A DNA stretch of 64,000 nucleotides, taken from NCBI RefSeq assembly GCF_003012735.1, contig NZ_PXYI01000013.1:62001-126000 (forward strand), given 5' to 3'. Numbering within the stretch: position 1 is the stretch's first letter; every line of letters begins with the position of its first letter. This DNA is from Allosphingosinicella deserti (GTDB lineage: Bacteria > Pseudomonadota > Alphaproteobacteria > Sphingomonadales > Sphingomonadaceae). Shown here one piece after another: positions 15,846-23,238 of this stretch. The notes below the pieces were generated by a model. The model searched no databases, had not been told where the DNA came from, and worked only from the letters and a program-made list of their open reading frames with translations. The position numbers and the translations under genes were made by a program.

Positions 15846-15985
15846 AATGTCCGGTCCGGGTCGGAGCACGCCATAGGCTCGTTGGAACGCGCGGTCTCGG
15901 CGGATGGCAGGTTGCCGCGAGAAAGCCGATGTTCGCCGACAGGCCCGCTCGTGCGGGAAAGATCGGAAGGGCGAATGCCGGCCTT
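15846..15985 (+). repeat. S-repeat copy 16 (right module degenerate)
   Basis: aatgtccggtccgggtcgg left, cacgccataggctcgttgga, gttgccgcgagaaagccgat middle. The right part gggaaagatcggaagggcg is diverged from gggaacagccgggagggtgg. Confidence 0.65.
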
Positions 15986-15989
15986 GACT

Positions 15990-16508
15990 TTAGGCCCGTG
16001 GCTGGTGGCCAGTGGAAGCCGTTCTTGCGGGATTGTGCTCGGCATTCCCCAAAAACGAGTCCAAGAGCCAAAGACCTATACCGATGTCGATGAAGATATC
16101 TGCGACGTTGAAAACCCAGATAAAGCCGATTTTTGACGCATCAAACATGTCGATCACGGCGCCCAACCAGATGCGGTCTATTGCGTTGCCGATACCTCCC
16201 GCAATGATGAACGCACAGGCGAAGAATGCCGCCCGTGTTTGATCGCGGCTGCAGACAAGGTACGCCAGAGCGGACGCGACCGCTAGATTCACCCCAGCTA
16301 GCATCCAACGGGTAACGTCGCCAAAATTTGGCACCATTCCAAATGCATTGCTCCGATTGAGCACGAGGGTGAGATCAACCGGCCCGGGCAAGGGGAAGCT
16401 CCTGCCCGGCACAAGAGCGGAGTAGGCCCAAAGCTTCGCTAGCTGATCTATCGTTAGCAGCAGGAACACTGCTACGAGCAGCAGACGTGGCCGGAACCGC
16501 TTCGACAC
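15990..16508 (-). CDS. lspA: Lipoprotein signal peptidase (signal peptidase II), possibly a second copy
   Basis: The 172-residue inner-membrane aspartic protease releases signal peptides from prolipoproteins. Four membrane spans are visible (LLLVAVFLLLTIDQLAKLWA, WMLAGVNLAVASALAYLV, AAFFACAFIIAGGIGNAI, FNVADIFIDIGIGLWLL). The catalytic aspartates are in GGIGNAIDR and FNVADIFID. The usual N.G.aFG motif is changed to NRSNAFGM, and the gene lies alone between repeat copies 16 and 17, away from ileS, so it may be an accessory paralogue. The GTG start at 16508 has GGAGAGG upstream. Confidence 0.87.
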   Translation of the reverse strand: MSKRFRPRLLLVAVFLLLTIDQLAKLWAYSALVPGRSFPLPGPVDLTLVLNRSNAFGMVPNFGDVTRWMLAGVNLAVASALAYLVCSRDQTRAAFFACAFIIAGGIGNAIDRIWLGAVIDMFDASKIGFIWVFNVADIFIDIGIGLWLLDSFLGNAEHNPARTASTGHQPRA

Positions 16509-16583
16509 CTTGACCTCTCCGCTGCGAAGCGAGGTCCTTAGCCTCAAATCCTCGTGTCCGGCCAGCGCAACTCGCGTGCCGGA

Positions 16584-16733
16584 CGAATGTCCGCATCGGG
16601 TCGAAGCACGTCCTAGGTCACCAGATGGCGCACACCGGCGGCGAACGGCAGGGTGCCGCGCGGAAGCGGACCTTCGCAGGCTGCCTGGCGATCGCCGCGG
16701 GAATGACAGGGCGGGGTGGAAACGCGACATTCG
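16584..16733 (+). repeat. S-repeat copy 17 (subfamily A, best-preserved)
   Basis: gaatgtccgcatcgggtcg left, cacgtcctaggtcaccagat, gccgcgcggaagcggacctt middle, gggaatgacagggcggggtg right and aaacgcgacattc terminus. The outer arms gaatgtccgc / gcgacattc are intact. Confidence 0.88.
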
Positions 16734-16750
16734 GCGCCAACCGGGTTGGG

Positions 16751-17086
16751 CTACGTCATCAAAAAGCTGTTCGGTGTTACGCTGTCCAAACCGCAACCGG
16801 TGAGGTACAAGGCGCCAGCATGACCATGAGGTAGCTCCTCAGCATGCCGCCCCTTTGGCCACTCGATCTTTGCGACCGTAAGAGCAACCCTGGCTTCGTT
16901 TGTCGGTGCCGGAGCAGGACGCTCGTTGAGGATGTCCTCCACAGATTGCGGGGCCTCGTATCTGGATAAGAAAACATCGCCGACGCAGATTGGTGCACCG
17001 GAATTCGGGATGCCGATCACGACACGTTGACCTGCGTCCCCGATCCTGACGTCACGAATGAACAGCTCCCTTCGGCCACCCTGCAT
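16751..17086 (-). CDS. Hypothetical protein
   Basis: The 111-residue protein has a small beta-barrel-like pattern (IRDVRIGDAGQRVVIGI, ICVGDVFLSRY, RVALTVAKIEW, GALYLTGCGLD) that recalls translation-factor-like beta domains found in uncharacterised small bacterial proteins. I cannot assign a function. Single gene between copies 17 and 18, opposite in direction to the repeats. Confidence 0.6.
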   Translation of the reverse strand: MQGGRRELFIRDVRIGDAGQRVVIGIPNSGAPICVGDVFLSRYEAPQSVEDILNERPAPAPTNEARVALTVAKIEWPKGRHAEELPHGHAGALYLTGCGLDSVTPNSFLMT

Positions 17087-17138
17087 CTTACCTATCCGCT
17101 CTGCCGTTCATCATCAGGATCATTTACCGGTCCTGCGG

Positions 17139-17286
17139 AATGGCCGCAATCGTTTGCAGCGGGCTGTAGAAGCCGGCGCAACCTCGGTGACGCGCGATGG
17201 TCGGACTACCGCGGAAAATCGGACGTTCGCCGCGGTGGCGGGCGATCGCGGCGGCAACAGCCGGGGAGGGTGGAAAGGCGACATTG
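17139..17286 (+). repeat. S-repeat copy 18 (subfamily B)
   Basis: gcgggctgtagaagccggcg, gcgcgatggtcggactaccg, aaaatcggacgttcgccgcg, then gcaacagccggggagggtgg ending in aaaggcgacattg. Very close to copy 6. Confidence 0.85.
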
Positions 17287-17295
17287 CGGCGCACG

Positions 17296-17616
17296 TTAGA
17301 ATGTGTTGTCGGGGTCCCAGTCGCGAAGGGCGTTCGCCACAGGCAAACCGAGGCTCTGCCGATTATCAAACAGCACTTGCCTGCCGTCGTGCTCGCGAGC
17401 GACCAAAAGGTCGGTGTGGGCAGTTTGCATTGCCAGTAGCAGCGCTTGGACTTCGTCCACGCCCCCGACTCGACAGGAGCTCGTACCCTCAGGCCATTCG
17501 ATTTCGTAGCGACAGAAGTAGCTTTGGCCCTCCGCCTCCGGTCGGAAAAACTTACAGCCGACCTTTTGACCATCGACGTTGAAGGTCCTGCGTATGACGA
17601 AGCGATTATTCATAAC
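17296..17616 (-). CDS. Small conserved hypothetical protein (DUF6968-like)
   Basis: The product has 106 residues: an N-terminal beta strand (NRFVIRRTFNVDGQ), FCRYEIEWPEGTSS, then the helix GVDEVQALLLAMQTAHTDLL, a signature I associate with the DUF6968 family of small proteins of unknown role. The start is uncertain: no good ribosome site precedes the ATG at 17616 and the frame is open upstream into S-repeat copy 19, which I excluded. Single gene between copies 18 and 19. Confidence 0.68.
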   Translation of the reverse strand, partial: VMNNRFVIRRTFNVDGQKVGCKFFRPEAEGQSYFCRYEIEWPEGTSSCRVGGVDEVQALLLAMQTAHTDLLVAREHDGRQVLFDNRQSLGLPVANALRDWDPDNTF

Positions 17617-17647
17617 AGGAGGATCGCAGCTCCGCAGGATGACTTCA

Positions 17648-17786
17648 ATGTCGAACGGCGGTTCTGGTGTCCCAATTCGACTAGCGGCGGCGCGACCGTC
17701 TGCCCGCTTTGCGAGACCGGACGTAGGTCTCGCCCACGCCAGCTCGCGATCGGAACAGCTGGGGAGGGGGAAAAGGCGACCGTTGG
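17648..17786 (+). repeat. S-repeat copy 19 (divergent)
   Basis: The left end is weak (aatgtcgaacggcggttctg). The middle gcgaccgtctgcccgctttg and gagaccggacgtaggtctcg are present. The right gaacagctggggagggggaa with aaggcgaccg is clear. Confidence 0.65.
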
Positions 17787-17800
17787 CTGAGGAGCCTCCT

Positions 17801-18142
17801 TCAACGATGCGGCATAAGCGGTGTATCGGTTGGGCCTGGTTTAGCAACTGAAACAACATAGATGCGGGAGAAACCCGCTCTCCGCAGCACCTCGTATGCG
17901 GGAGCAAAGCAGGCTTCCGGCACCGGATCGAACCGGAAGAGAATCACGACGTCGAGCGGGCGGTCCCACTCCTTCGTTAACCTCGGCACAGCGTCGAGAT
18001 CTGCAGCCGCCCCGTTCCAGTCGTAACCACACCCCCAGCTATACGTGCCTGCTGTCATGTATGGCAGCGCTGGCGGGCTGGCACCCATGAAGTCACATCC
18101 GGCTAAGCCAATCAGAAGCGCCAATGTCCCACCGATCCGCAT
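17801..18142 (-). CDS. Putative lipoprotein
   Basis: The 113-residue product has a lipoprotein signal MRIGGTLALLIGLAGCDF with an LAGC lipobox. The C-terminal half (PLDVVILFRFDPVPEACFA, AYEVLRRAGFSRIYVVSV) resembles the periplasmic beta-alpha-beta domain of ExbD/TolR-like proteins, but the match is only by pattern. The ATG at 18142 was chosen because GGGAGG lies 6 bases upstream. Single gene between copies 19 and 20; it would be matured by the signal peptidase II at 15990. Confidence 0.7.
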   Translation of the reverse strand: MRIGGTLALLIGLAGCDFMGASPPALPYMTAGTYSWGCGYDWNGAAADLDAVPRLTKEWDRPLDVVILFRFDPVPEACFAPAYEVLRRAGFSRIYVVSVAKPGPTDTPLMPHR

Positions 18143-18180
18143 CGTCATCCTCCCAGAGGAAACGGGATGCACCCAGTCTC

Positions 18181-18285
18181 GAAGGTCCGCAACGGGTCGG
18201 ACCCGGCTGTAGGAGCCTGGCTGACCTGGGTGCGCCTCGATCGTCGGCTTTTGGCGAGCAAGCGGACCTTCGCGCTCCCGCCAAG
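18181..18285 (+). repeat. S-repeat copy 20 (left and middle only)
   Basis: aaggtccgcaacgggtcgg, acccggctgtaggagcctgg and caagcggaccttcgcgctcc are clear. The right module with gggtggaaa is absent. Confidence 0.72.
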
Positions 18286-18399
18286 CTCGACGAGTTTGAT
18301 AGGCCGAGCCGGGCCGGACCCTTCATTGCCGGCTGCGGGAATCTCCAGATTGATGTCGGCTTCGTGGTTCAATAGCGGACATAAGTCGACGTGCCGCGG

Positions 18400-18460
18400 T
18401 ATGTCCGCTGTGGGGGTGCATCCGCGACGTAGCAGCCTGCGATCGCGAATGTCTCGAATG
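18400..18460 (+). repeat. S-repeat copy 21 (fragment)
   Basis: tatgtccgctgtgggggtgc, atccgcgacgtagcagcctg and gatcgcgaatgtc resemble the left module and the start of the middle. Short and uncertain. Confidence 0.35.
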
Positions 18461-18499
18461 GAGATGGAACGTCAGGAGCGGGGAGGAGCGACTTGGCGC

Positions 18500-18886
18500 C
18501 TAGCGGATGTGCTCGACCCTGAGGTTCTTCACCTTGACCTTCTTCCACTCACGATCAGCTGTCAGAGCGGGAACGCCGAGCTGCAACGCCAACGCAAGGC
18601 AGGAGCGATCGCCGAGGCCGCGCCCAAACTGCTTTGTCTGGGCGTGCAGTGCTGCGGCGGCGTAGGCGGCTTCCACATCATGCGCGCGTGCGTCGAGGCG
18701 GAGCTCGTTCAGCAACTCGCGTACGGTGGGCTCATCCAGGCCGCTCAGGAGCAGCTCTTTGACGACCTCTTGGAGGTTGACCGCCGAGATCGCGGCACGT
18801 CCGATATGGGGCACGACCTTGTCCGCGCCCGGCTCATCCCGGACAAGCGCCAACACCGCCGATGCATCGAAGACGACCGAGGTCAC
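18500..18886 (-). CDS. vapC: PIN-domain toxin, VapC family
   Basis: The 128-residue PIN-domain ribonuclease is the toxin of a type II toxin-antitoxin pair. Acidic active-site residues are Asp7 (VVFDASAVLALV), Glu40 (VNLQEVVKELL), Asp93 (GDRSCLAL) and Asp111 (LTADREWKKV). Its ATG overlaps the TGA of the antitoxin gene (ATGA), giving the usual antitoxin-first coupled order. VapC proteins cleave tRNA or rRNA when free of antitoxin. The pair is the only unit in its S-repeat interval. Confidence 0.92.
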   Translation of the reverse strand: MTSVVFDASAVLALVRDEPGADKVVPHIGRAAISAVNLQEVVKELLLSGLDEPTVRELLNELRLDARAHDVEAAYAAAALHAQTKQFGRGLGDRSCLALALQLGVPALTADREWKKVKVKNLRVEHIR

Positions 18887-19176
18887 CTGGACACCTTCTT
18901 CGGACCTGGAGCATCAGCGTCGCCTGTGTCCGCGAGCGCTTCCGCTTTCCGGTCGCTCAGGAAGTCGTCGGTCGTACGCACCGTCTTGGCATGTTCCCGG
19001 TAAAGGGCTTGCGCGCGCGATACCCCGCGGGCGATTGGCGACAGTCGCACCTCGTCGTCCTCGATGGTGAGGATGACCTTCGCCTCGCCGTGAAGGCCCA
19101 TGGCCTTCCGTACCGAAAGGGGCAGGACCATGCGGCCATTGCTAGCCACCTTGATGTCGATGGTTCTTATCGTCAC
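18883..19176 (-). CDS. AbrB/MazE-type antitoxin of the VapC pair
   Basis: The 97-residue antitoxin begins with a swapped-hairpin AbrB domain: IDIKVASNGRMVLPLSVRKA (the G+ +.lP..vR..l signature) and KVILTIEDDEVRLSPI. A flexible C-terminus (REHAKTVRTTDDFLSDRKAE) should wrap the toxin. The start is GTG at 19176. It should bind VapC and repress its own promoter. Confidence 0.9.
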   Translation of the reverse strand: MTIRTIDIKVASNGRMVLPLSVRKAMGLHGEAKVILTIEDDEVRLSPIARGVSRAQALYREHAKTVRTTDDFLSDRKAEALADTGDADAPGPKKVSR

Positions 19177-19274
19177 TCGCTGCGTACCTAAGTGATGTCA
19201 CGAAGGCCTAGATATCCACATGCGCTGAATGGCACAAGATTGAGGCATGCCACATGCCGTCACGTGGTCAGTCG

Positions 19275-19382
19275 CTCGTGTCTTTTCGGTACGACGTCGC
19301 TTTGGCGCGCGTAACCGGACCCTCGCCGGAGCGTTACTCGATCGAGCTGATGACAGCGAGGGAGGGTGGAAAGCCGACCATC
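19275..19382 (+). repeat. S-repeat copy 22 (divergent)
   Basis: cggtacgacgtcgctttgg and gcgcgcgtaaccggaccctc resemble the middle. gatgacagcgagggagggtg with gaaagccgacc is a good right module. The left is unclear. Confidence 0.6.
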
Positions 19383-19402
19383 AGCGATCTACATCAAGCG
19401 CC

Positions 19403-20002
19403 ATGGCCAATCCGTGGCGAAACCGGCTCTTCGCGTTGACTATCATCGTCCCAGCTTCCTTTCTGTTCGAAAGGCAGGTGAGCAGCATGCGGTATCAAGG
19501 GATCGTGTCAGCCGCCTGGATCGTCGCCGTCGTGGCTTCCTCCATCATCTACCGACGGATGGTGAAGAAACCGATCATACCCAAGATGCCCGCTGATCCG
19601 ATCTACGGAGAAGGCAGAGCCTCGGGCGGCATGGCAAGTCGATGCTTGATCGTGGCGGTCACCGACGATGCATTGTTGGTGGGGCCGCGTTTTCCCTTCA
19701 ACCTCATGTTCCTGCCTGAAGTCTGGGGCATGGAGTACAACATACCTGTTTCAGACGTCGCTGAGGTCCGAACGAAAAGAAGTGTGTTCGGCGCCAACGT
19801 GCGGGTCTTTCACGGGGAAAGCCGCCATGCATTCGGGTTGAGGGTGCTGGATCCAGAGGCGAAGCGGAGCCTGATGATCCCCTGGTCAGCCTTCGCCGTG
19901 ACAGCTCTTAGGCGCGGCCCGACCTCCTGCCAGAGCGCGCGATCGACAGAGCAAATGAGAGAGATTTGGTTCCAGGTCAGCCTCCATCGCGATCCGCGCT
20001 GA
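19403..20002 (+). CDS. Membrane-anchored hypothetical protein
   Basis: The product has 199 residues from the ATG at 19403 (MANPWRNRLFALTIIV). The longer frame upstream runs through repeat copy 22 and was rejected. Two N-terminal transmembrane spans (about 8-20 and 30-50) are followed by a cytoplasmic PH-like beta-rich domain (LIVAVTDDALLVGPRFPFN, IPVSDVAEVRTKRSVFG, ANVRVFHGESRHAFGLRV). Function unknown. Single gene between copies 22 and 23. Confidence 0.62.
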   Translation: MANPWRNRLFALTIIVPASFLFERQVSSMRYQGIVSAAWIVAVVASSIIYRRMVKKPIIPKMPADPIYGEGRASGGMASRCLIVAVTDDALLVGPRFPFNLMFLPEVWGMEYNIPVSDVAEVRTKRSVFGANVRVFHGESRHAFGLRVLDPEAKRSLMIPWSAFAVTALRRGPTSCQSARSTEQMREIWFQVSLHRDPR

Positions 20003-20033
20003 ACCTGGATAACGCAGCGAGCGGCTGGCAGCT

Positions 20034-20192
20034 ATGGTCGATCCGCGGCGTGGCGCGGTGCTCCCGCCCAAGGCCGCGGGTGCTCCCGCCCCGGGTGGCG
20101 CGATCGTCAGCCTGCCTGGCGGAAGCCGACGTAGGCCCCGCCGGCGCGGGCTCCCCGAGCGAACAGCCGACGAGGATGGGAAAGCGACAGCC
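20034..20192 (+). repeat. S-repeat copy 23 (with internal duplication)
   Basis: atggtcgatccgcggcgtgg left. gctcccgccc occurs twice (20071 and 20090 areas). Middle gcgatcgtcagcctgcctgg and gaagccgacgtaggccccg, right gaacagccgacgaggatggg with aaagcgaca. Confidence 0.65.
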
Positions 20193-20449
20193 GTGGCTGA
20201 GCCACTAGGGTGCAGTCGGATGTAGATGGTCCCGCGACGGTAATCGTCAGCGATCGGGCATGCGGGCGCGACGGCGTCGAGTGCTTGACGGGTGAGTTGC
20301 CGGCACCCAGCGGGTAGTATGTCCAAGCACCAGTCGTGGCTTCGCCTGGCTTGCTATGCCGGTGCCAGAGCCGAGTACGAAAGTGCAGATCTGGATGTCG
20401 AACCCGCAGCAGCCGGAGTGGGGCCGGGTCAAGTCGCAGATCGCAGTGT
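20193..20449. other. Gene-free stretch between two S-repeats
   Basis: I cannot support a gene in these roughly 260 bases. A minus-strand peptide containing PACPIADDYRRGTIYIRLHP looks protein-like and could be the tail of a decayed gene, but no start or full frame remains. Confidence 0.4.
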
Positions 20450-20597
20450 AACGTCTGCTATGATCCAGGCGGCTGTAGGAGCTCCGGGAAGCCCGATGCG
20501 GTTCGATCTCGGCCTATTGCGCGCAAGCGGACGTTCGCTGCGCGGCGGCTCGCGATCACGCCGGCAGCAGCGAAAGCGGCTTGGAACCGGACTTTCG
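20450..20597 (+). repeat. S-repeat copy 24 (subfamily B)
   Basis: aacgtctgctatgatccagg, cggctgtaggagctccggga, tcgatctcggcctattgcgc, aagcggacgttcgctgcgcg, then a degenerate right part ending in aaccggactttcg. Confidence 0.78.
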
Positions 20598-20598
20598 A

Positions 20599-20910
20599 TT
20601 AGATTGAGCGGCGTCGGAAGAGAGCGGCTCCGCTCGCCAGATCTTCAATCAGGCCGATCTCGGTCGAGTAGAAATAATAGCGGTCGTCCGCTGAGAGCGG
20701 GATTCCCCCGATTTCCGCGAAGTGCGCCCACTCGGCTACCGCTGAATCCAGCCATGGTGCCTCTTCCACCTCTTCGATGCGCATCCTTTCCCCTTCCCAT
20801 GTGGTCAAGAGAGTTGGATATCCGTTCCGGGATTGCAGAAGCTCGACGAGTTCACGCTCCGTCAGGAGCGCCTCGGGATTCTCGTCAACACCCTCGATGC
20901 CGTCGCTCAT
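20599..20910 (-). CDS. Hypothetical acidic protein
   Basis: The 103-residue, strongly acidic protein (EALLTERELVELLQSR, RIEEVEEAPWLDSAVAEWAH, DRYYFYSTEIGLIEDLASGA) has no recognised domain. The stop is two bases from S-repeat copy 24. The start ATG at 20910 is the only good choice. Function unknown. Confidence 0.58.
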   Translation of the reverse strand: MSDGIEGVDENPEALLTERELVELLQSRNGYPTLLTTWEGERMRIEEVEEAPWLDSAVAEWAHFAEIGGIPLSADDRYYFYSTEIGLIEDLASGAALFRRRSI

Positions 20911-20995
20911 AGGTCGGATGTGCCGCGTTACGTCAGTGGCTGCAATGGGCTGGAGCAGGTCGTGATGTCCGATGGTACACGCATAAACGGTGTCT

Positions 20996-21313
20996 TCAGT
21001 GCTCCGCGAGCGGCTTCGCCTCTGCCTCCGCCTTCACGAGTGTCGGCATGTCCCGCTTCACGTCGAAGTTCGCGCAGAACCACTCGAGGCGATCCTCGCC
21101 TTCACGGCGCTTGCCGATCGAAAGAAGCGCCAGGCCCCATGCGAGATCGGTTTGGATGCAGTTTTCGAGTGAGAACCGGGCGATCGCGCCATATCCGGCG
21201 TGGAGCTGGCAAAACGACGATTTCAGCTGGGTTGATGAGGAGCGTGAGCAAGGCCCTATGCGATCGCGGAAGGCGAAATCAGCCCGAGCCGGCGGTTTCC
21301 TCCGGATCCGCAT
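20996..21313 (-). CDS. Hypothetical protein, possibly truncated
   Basis: Only the C-terminal half looks protein-like (SLENCIQTDLAWGLALLSIG, EWFCANFDVKRDMPTLVKAE). The N-terminal part is basic and low in pattern, and the frame overlaps the end of the next gene by 35 bases, so the listed start is doubtful and the gene may be a 5'-truncated remnant. Confidence 0.32.
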   Translation of the reverse strand: MRIRRKPPARADFAFRDRIGPCSRSSSTQLKSSFCQLHAGYGAIARFSLENCIQTDLAWGLALLSIGKRREGEDRLEWFCANFDVKRDMPTLVKAEAEAKPLAEH

Positions 21314-21506
21314 CGTTGTCCGGTTGCAGCCTTCCCGTGGCTTCGGCAGCGGCGGTCCCGGAAGTCTCCTGAACGACTACCCGTCCGCCCAGAGCGTCGT
21401 GGCGCATCTCTTCCTCCGGCGGTGGCGCGACGTTGCTGGGACGATATTTGTTCGTAGGGGGGCCTTGCAGATTCTCGCCCTTTGCGGGCTGATCGTCGGT
21501 CGACAT
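21279..21506 (-). CDS. Small hypothetical protein
   Basis: The 75-residue hydrophilic, proline-rich and probably disordered protein (MSTDDQPAKGENLQGPP start, SNVAPPPEEEMRHDALGG middle) has a GGGAGA ribosome site about 7 bases upstream. It lies just downstream of another small gene (21529) on the same strand. Function unknown. Confidence 0.5.
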   Translation of the reverse strand: MSTDDQPAKGENLQGPPTNKYRPSNVAPPPEEEMRHDALGGRVVVQETSGTAAAEATGRLQPDNDADPEETAGSG

Positions 21507-21528
21507 CTCATGTTCTCCCATCGCTGCC

Positions 21529-21702
21529 TCAGCTCCAGCGTGCTGCTGCGGCCGCCACGTCATCCAGATCGGTGTCCGGATCTGTTGCCCTGGCGAGTTG
21601 CGCAACCTGCTCCTTCGATGCGCCACTGTTGCGGGCGACCCGCTCCACCTCGGCCTCGGTCGCAGGGGTCGGGGGATCTTGTTTCGTTCGGCCTTCGGAC
21701 AT
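21529..21702 (-). CDS. Small hypothetical protein
   Basis: The 57-residue helical protein (TPATEAEVERVARNSGASKE, QVAQLARATDPDTDLDDVAA) is preceded by GAGGAG about 6 bases before its ATG. The SGASKEQV..LA pattern recalls short DUF3606-like proteins, but the assignment is weak. Probably co-transcribed with 21279. Confidence 0.52.
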   Translation of the reverse strand: MSEGRTKQDPPTPATEAEVERVARNSGASKEQVAQLARATDPDTDLDDVAAAAARWS

Positions 21703-21889
21703 CGGGCATCTCCTCATTGAAGGGAACGCCGCACGACCTGGATGGTGCCCAAGCGGCCCGGCCATTTATGGCCCGTACTTGGTCGCTCGACGAGCGGGGC
21801 TGCGGGACCAAAGCTCACCTCCGTCACCTACGTGCGTGAAACGACCGGGCGCAAGCGGAGCAAACCTTGGGCGGCAAGCAGTGCAGCCC

Positions 21890-22000
21890 TGATCTCGATC
21901 CGGCGAAAGCGCCCGATCGTCGGCCCATCGTGCGCGAGCAGACCTTCGCCGTCACAGCGCCTGCCCGTCGGGAACAGCCGAGGCGGCTGGAAACCGGCGG
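21890..22000 (+). repeat. S-repeat copy 25
   Basis: tgatctcgatccggcgaaag, gatcgtcggcccatcgtgcg, gagcagaccttcgccgtcac middle, gggaacagccgaggcggctg and gaaaccggcg right. The left end is poor. Confidence 0.68.
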
Positions 22001-22021
22001 CGCACCCGATAAGGTGCGCGC

Positions 22022-22498
22022 ATGAACGAAAACCTTGCGAATTGGCGTCAGGGAGGCCGGATCTGCCTGTGGCGCTACGCGCGAGCACCAAGCATGTACG
22101 CGGGCTGGCACTGCACCGCGGATCAGAGGGGATGCAACGACATGGCCGGGCTCGCTGACCTGCTGGCCGACGATCAATGGCCCGCACACAGGACGATATC
22201 GCTGATCGATCCAGTCACTGTGGGAGCGGATCGCATTTTCGGCGCTCACGATCTGCGCGTGGAGCAATTTGAAAAGTTGCGGCTCCAGAACTGTCCGGAC
22301 GACGAGAGTGCCTCAACACTCTCCTGGGCGGACGGGGGCATTACATTGACGCTCGGTCGGCCGTGGCTTGCGGAGTTGGCGCGAGCGTTGCGAGACGTGG
22401 CTTCGGGCGATGCGGACTTCGCTGTCCGTTTCGGGGAGAAGGGTTCAGCTGCAGCGCCGCGAATATCGTTCTGGTGGTGGCCAAAGACGGCTCTCTGA
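22022..22498 (+). CDS. Conserved hypothetical protein
   Basis: The 158-residue soluble protein has tryptophan-rich N-terminal segments (ENLANWRQGGRICLWRYAR, SMYAGWHCTADQRGC) and a C-terminal helix (LAELARALRDVASGDADFAV). The alternation looks like an uncharacterised family; no function is recognised. Single gene between copies 25 and 26, starting 22 bases after the repeat. Confidence 0.62.
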   Translation: MNENLANWRQGGRICLWRYARAPSMYAGWHCTADQRGCNDMAGLADLLADDQWPAHRTISLIDPVTVGADRIFGAHDLRVEQFEKLRLQNCPDDESASTLSWADGGITLTLGRPWLAELARALRDVASGDADFAVRFGEKGSAAAPRISFWWWPKTAL

Positions 22499-22514
22499 TG
22501 TTCGCCGCCGTTTC

Positions 22515-22671
22515 TGTATTGGGTCCGACCCGATCGATCGTCCCGGTCTGCCCTTACGTCGTTCCGACGTCAGGTTCCCGGCGGCGCCGATGTCAGACTG
22601 CCGCGCGGAACCTCGCTGGAGCGCCCGGGGATCGGCGCAGGAATGACAGGGGAAGGCGGCTTGCAGACATC
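22515..22671 (+). repeat. S-repeat copy 26
   Basis: gtattgggtccgacccgatc left, gatgtcagactgccgcgcgg middle, ggaatgacaggggaaggcgg right ending in cagacatc. It abuts the TAG of the minus-strand gene at 22671. Confidence 0.72.
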
Positions 22672-23057
22672 TAGCAGGGCGTGTCTGCGAAGGGATACGC
22701 CACCACCTGATGCTCGTCTTCGTAGACAATGTATCCGGGTCGTTTGGTTCGCAGCATCGCAACGACTACGCCATGGGCTTGGAGCAACTGGTGATAGCCG
22801 CGCATGCGGCGAATATGCTCGGTCGCGCTATCGCGAAACCAGCTGAGCGCCTGAGCTTTGGCGTGGGGTCGGGCGGAGAGCGCAAAACGATCGGGAACCG
22901 AGAGGTTCGCCTTGAACCAAGCGTAGAGCGTTCGGAGGCGTTCGGCGTCCTCGGTGCTCAACCGTCCGCTCTCCAGCAAGGCATCGCCAGCTTGGAACAG
23001 CCCCTGCCGTCGCCCGGAGTCCGGATCAAGGTCATCGATGACGAAGCGGATGAACAT
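22671..23057 (-). CDS. Conserved hypothetical protein
   Basis: The 128-residue protein runs from FIRFVIDDLDPDSGRRQGLF through helices (LRTLYAWFKANLSVPDRFAL, KAQALSWFRDSATEHIRRMR) to a C-terminal YIVYEDEHQVVAYPFADT strand pair. It reads as a real, intact small protein of unknown function. The ATG at 23057 was preferred to one five codons earlier. Its stop touches repeat copy 26 and copy 27 lies upstream. Confidence 0.62.
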   Translation of the reverse strand: MFIRFVIDDLDPDSGRRQGLFQAGDALLESGRLSTEDAERLRTLYAWFKANLSVPDRFALSARPHAKAQALSWFRDSATEHIRRMRGYHQLLQAHGVVVAMLRTKRPGYIVYEDEHQVVAYPFADTPC

Positions 23058-23090
23058 GGCGGCCTGTACCATCCTCGACCGGCGTGCCCA

Positions 23091-23190
23091 AATGTCTGCT
23101 TCGGCTCGGAGCAGGTCGACCGTCCCAATCCGGCGGCATGCCGGTGCCGACGTCAGGTTGCCCAGCGAAAGCCGGCAATCCAGGCAGCGG
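23091..23190 (+). repeat. S-repeat copy 27 (left and middle only)
   Basis: aaatgtctgcttcggctcgg left, gtcgaccgtcccaatccgg, gccgacgtcaggttgcccag and cgaaagccggcaatcc middle. No right module. Confidence 0.6.
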
Positions 23191-23238
23191 CCTCCGTCAT
23201 GGGCGCGAACGGCAGGATCGGGTGGATCGTGTTAATGC

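Noticed and set aside
19886-20326. Minus-strand frame containing PACPIADDYRRGTIYIRLHP
   Set aside because: The tail looks protein-like, but the frame runs on through an S-repeat, has no clear start and no full domain. At most a remnant.
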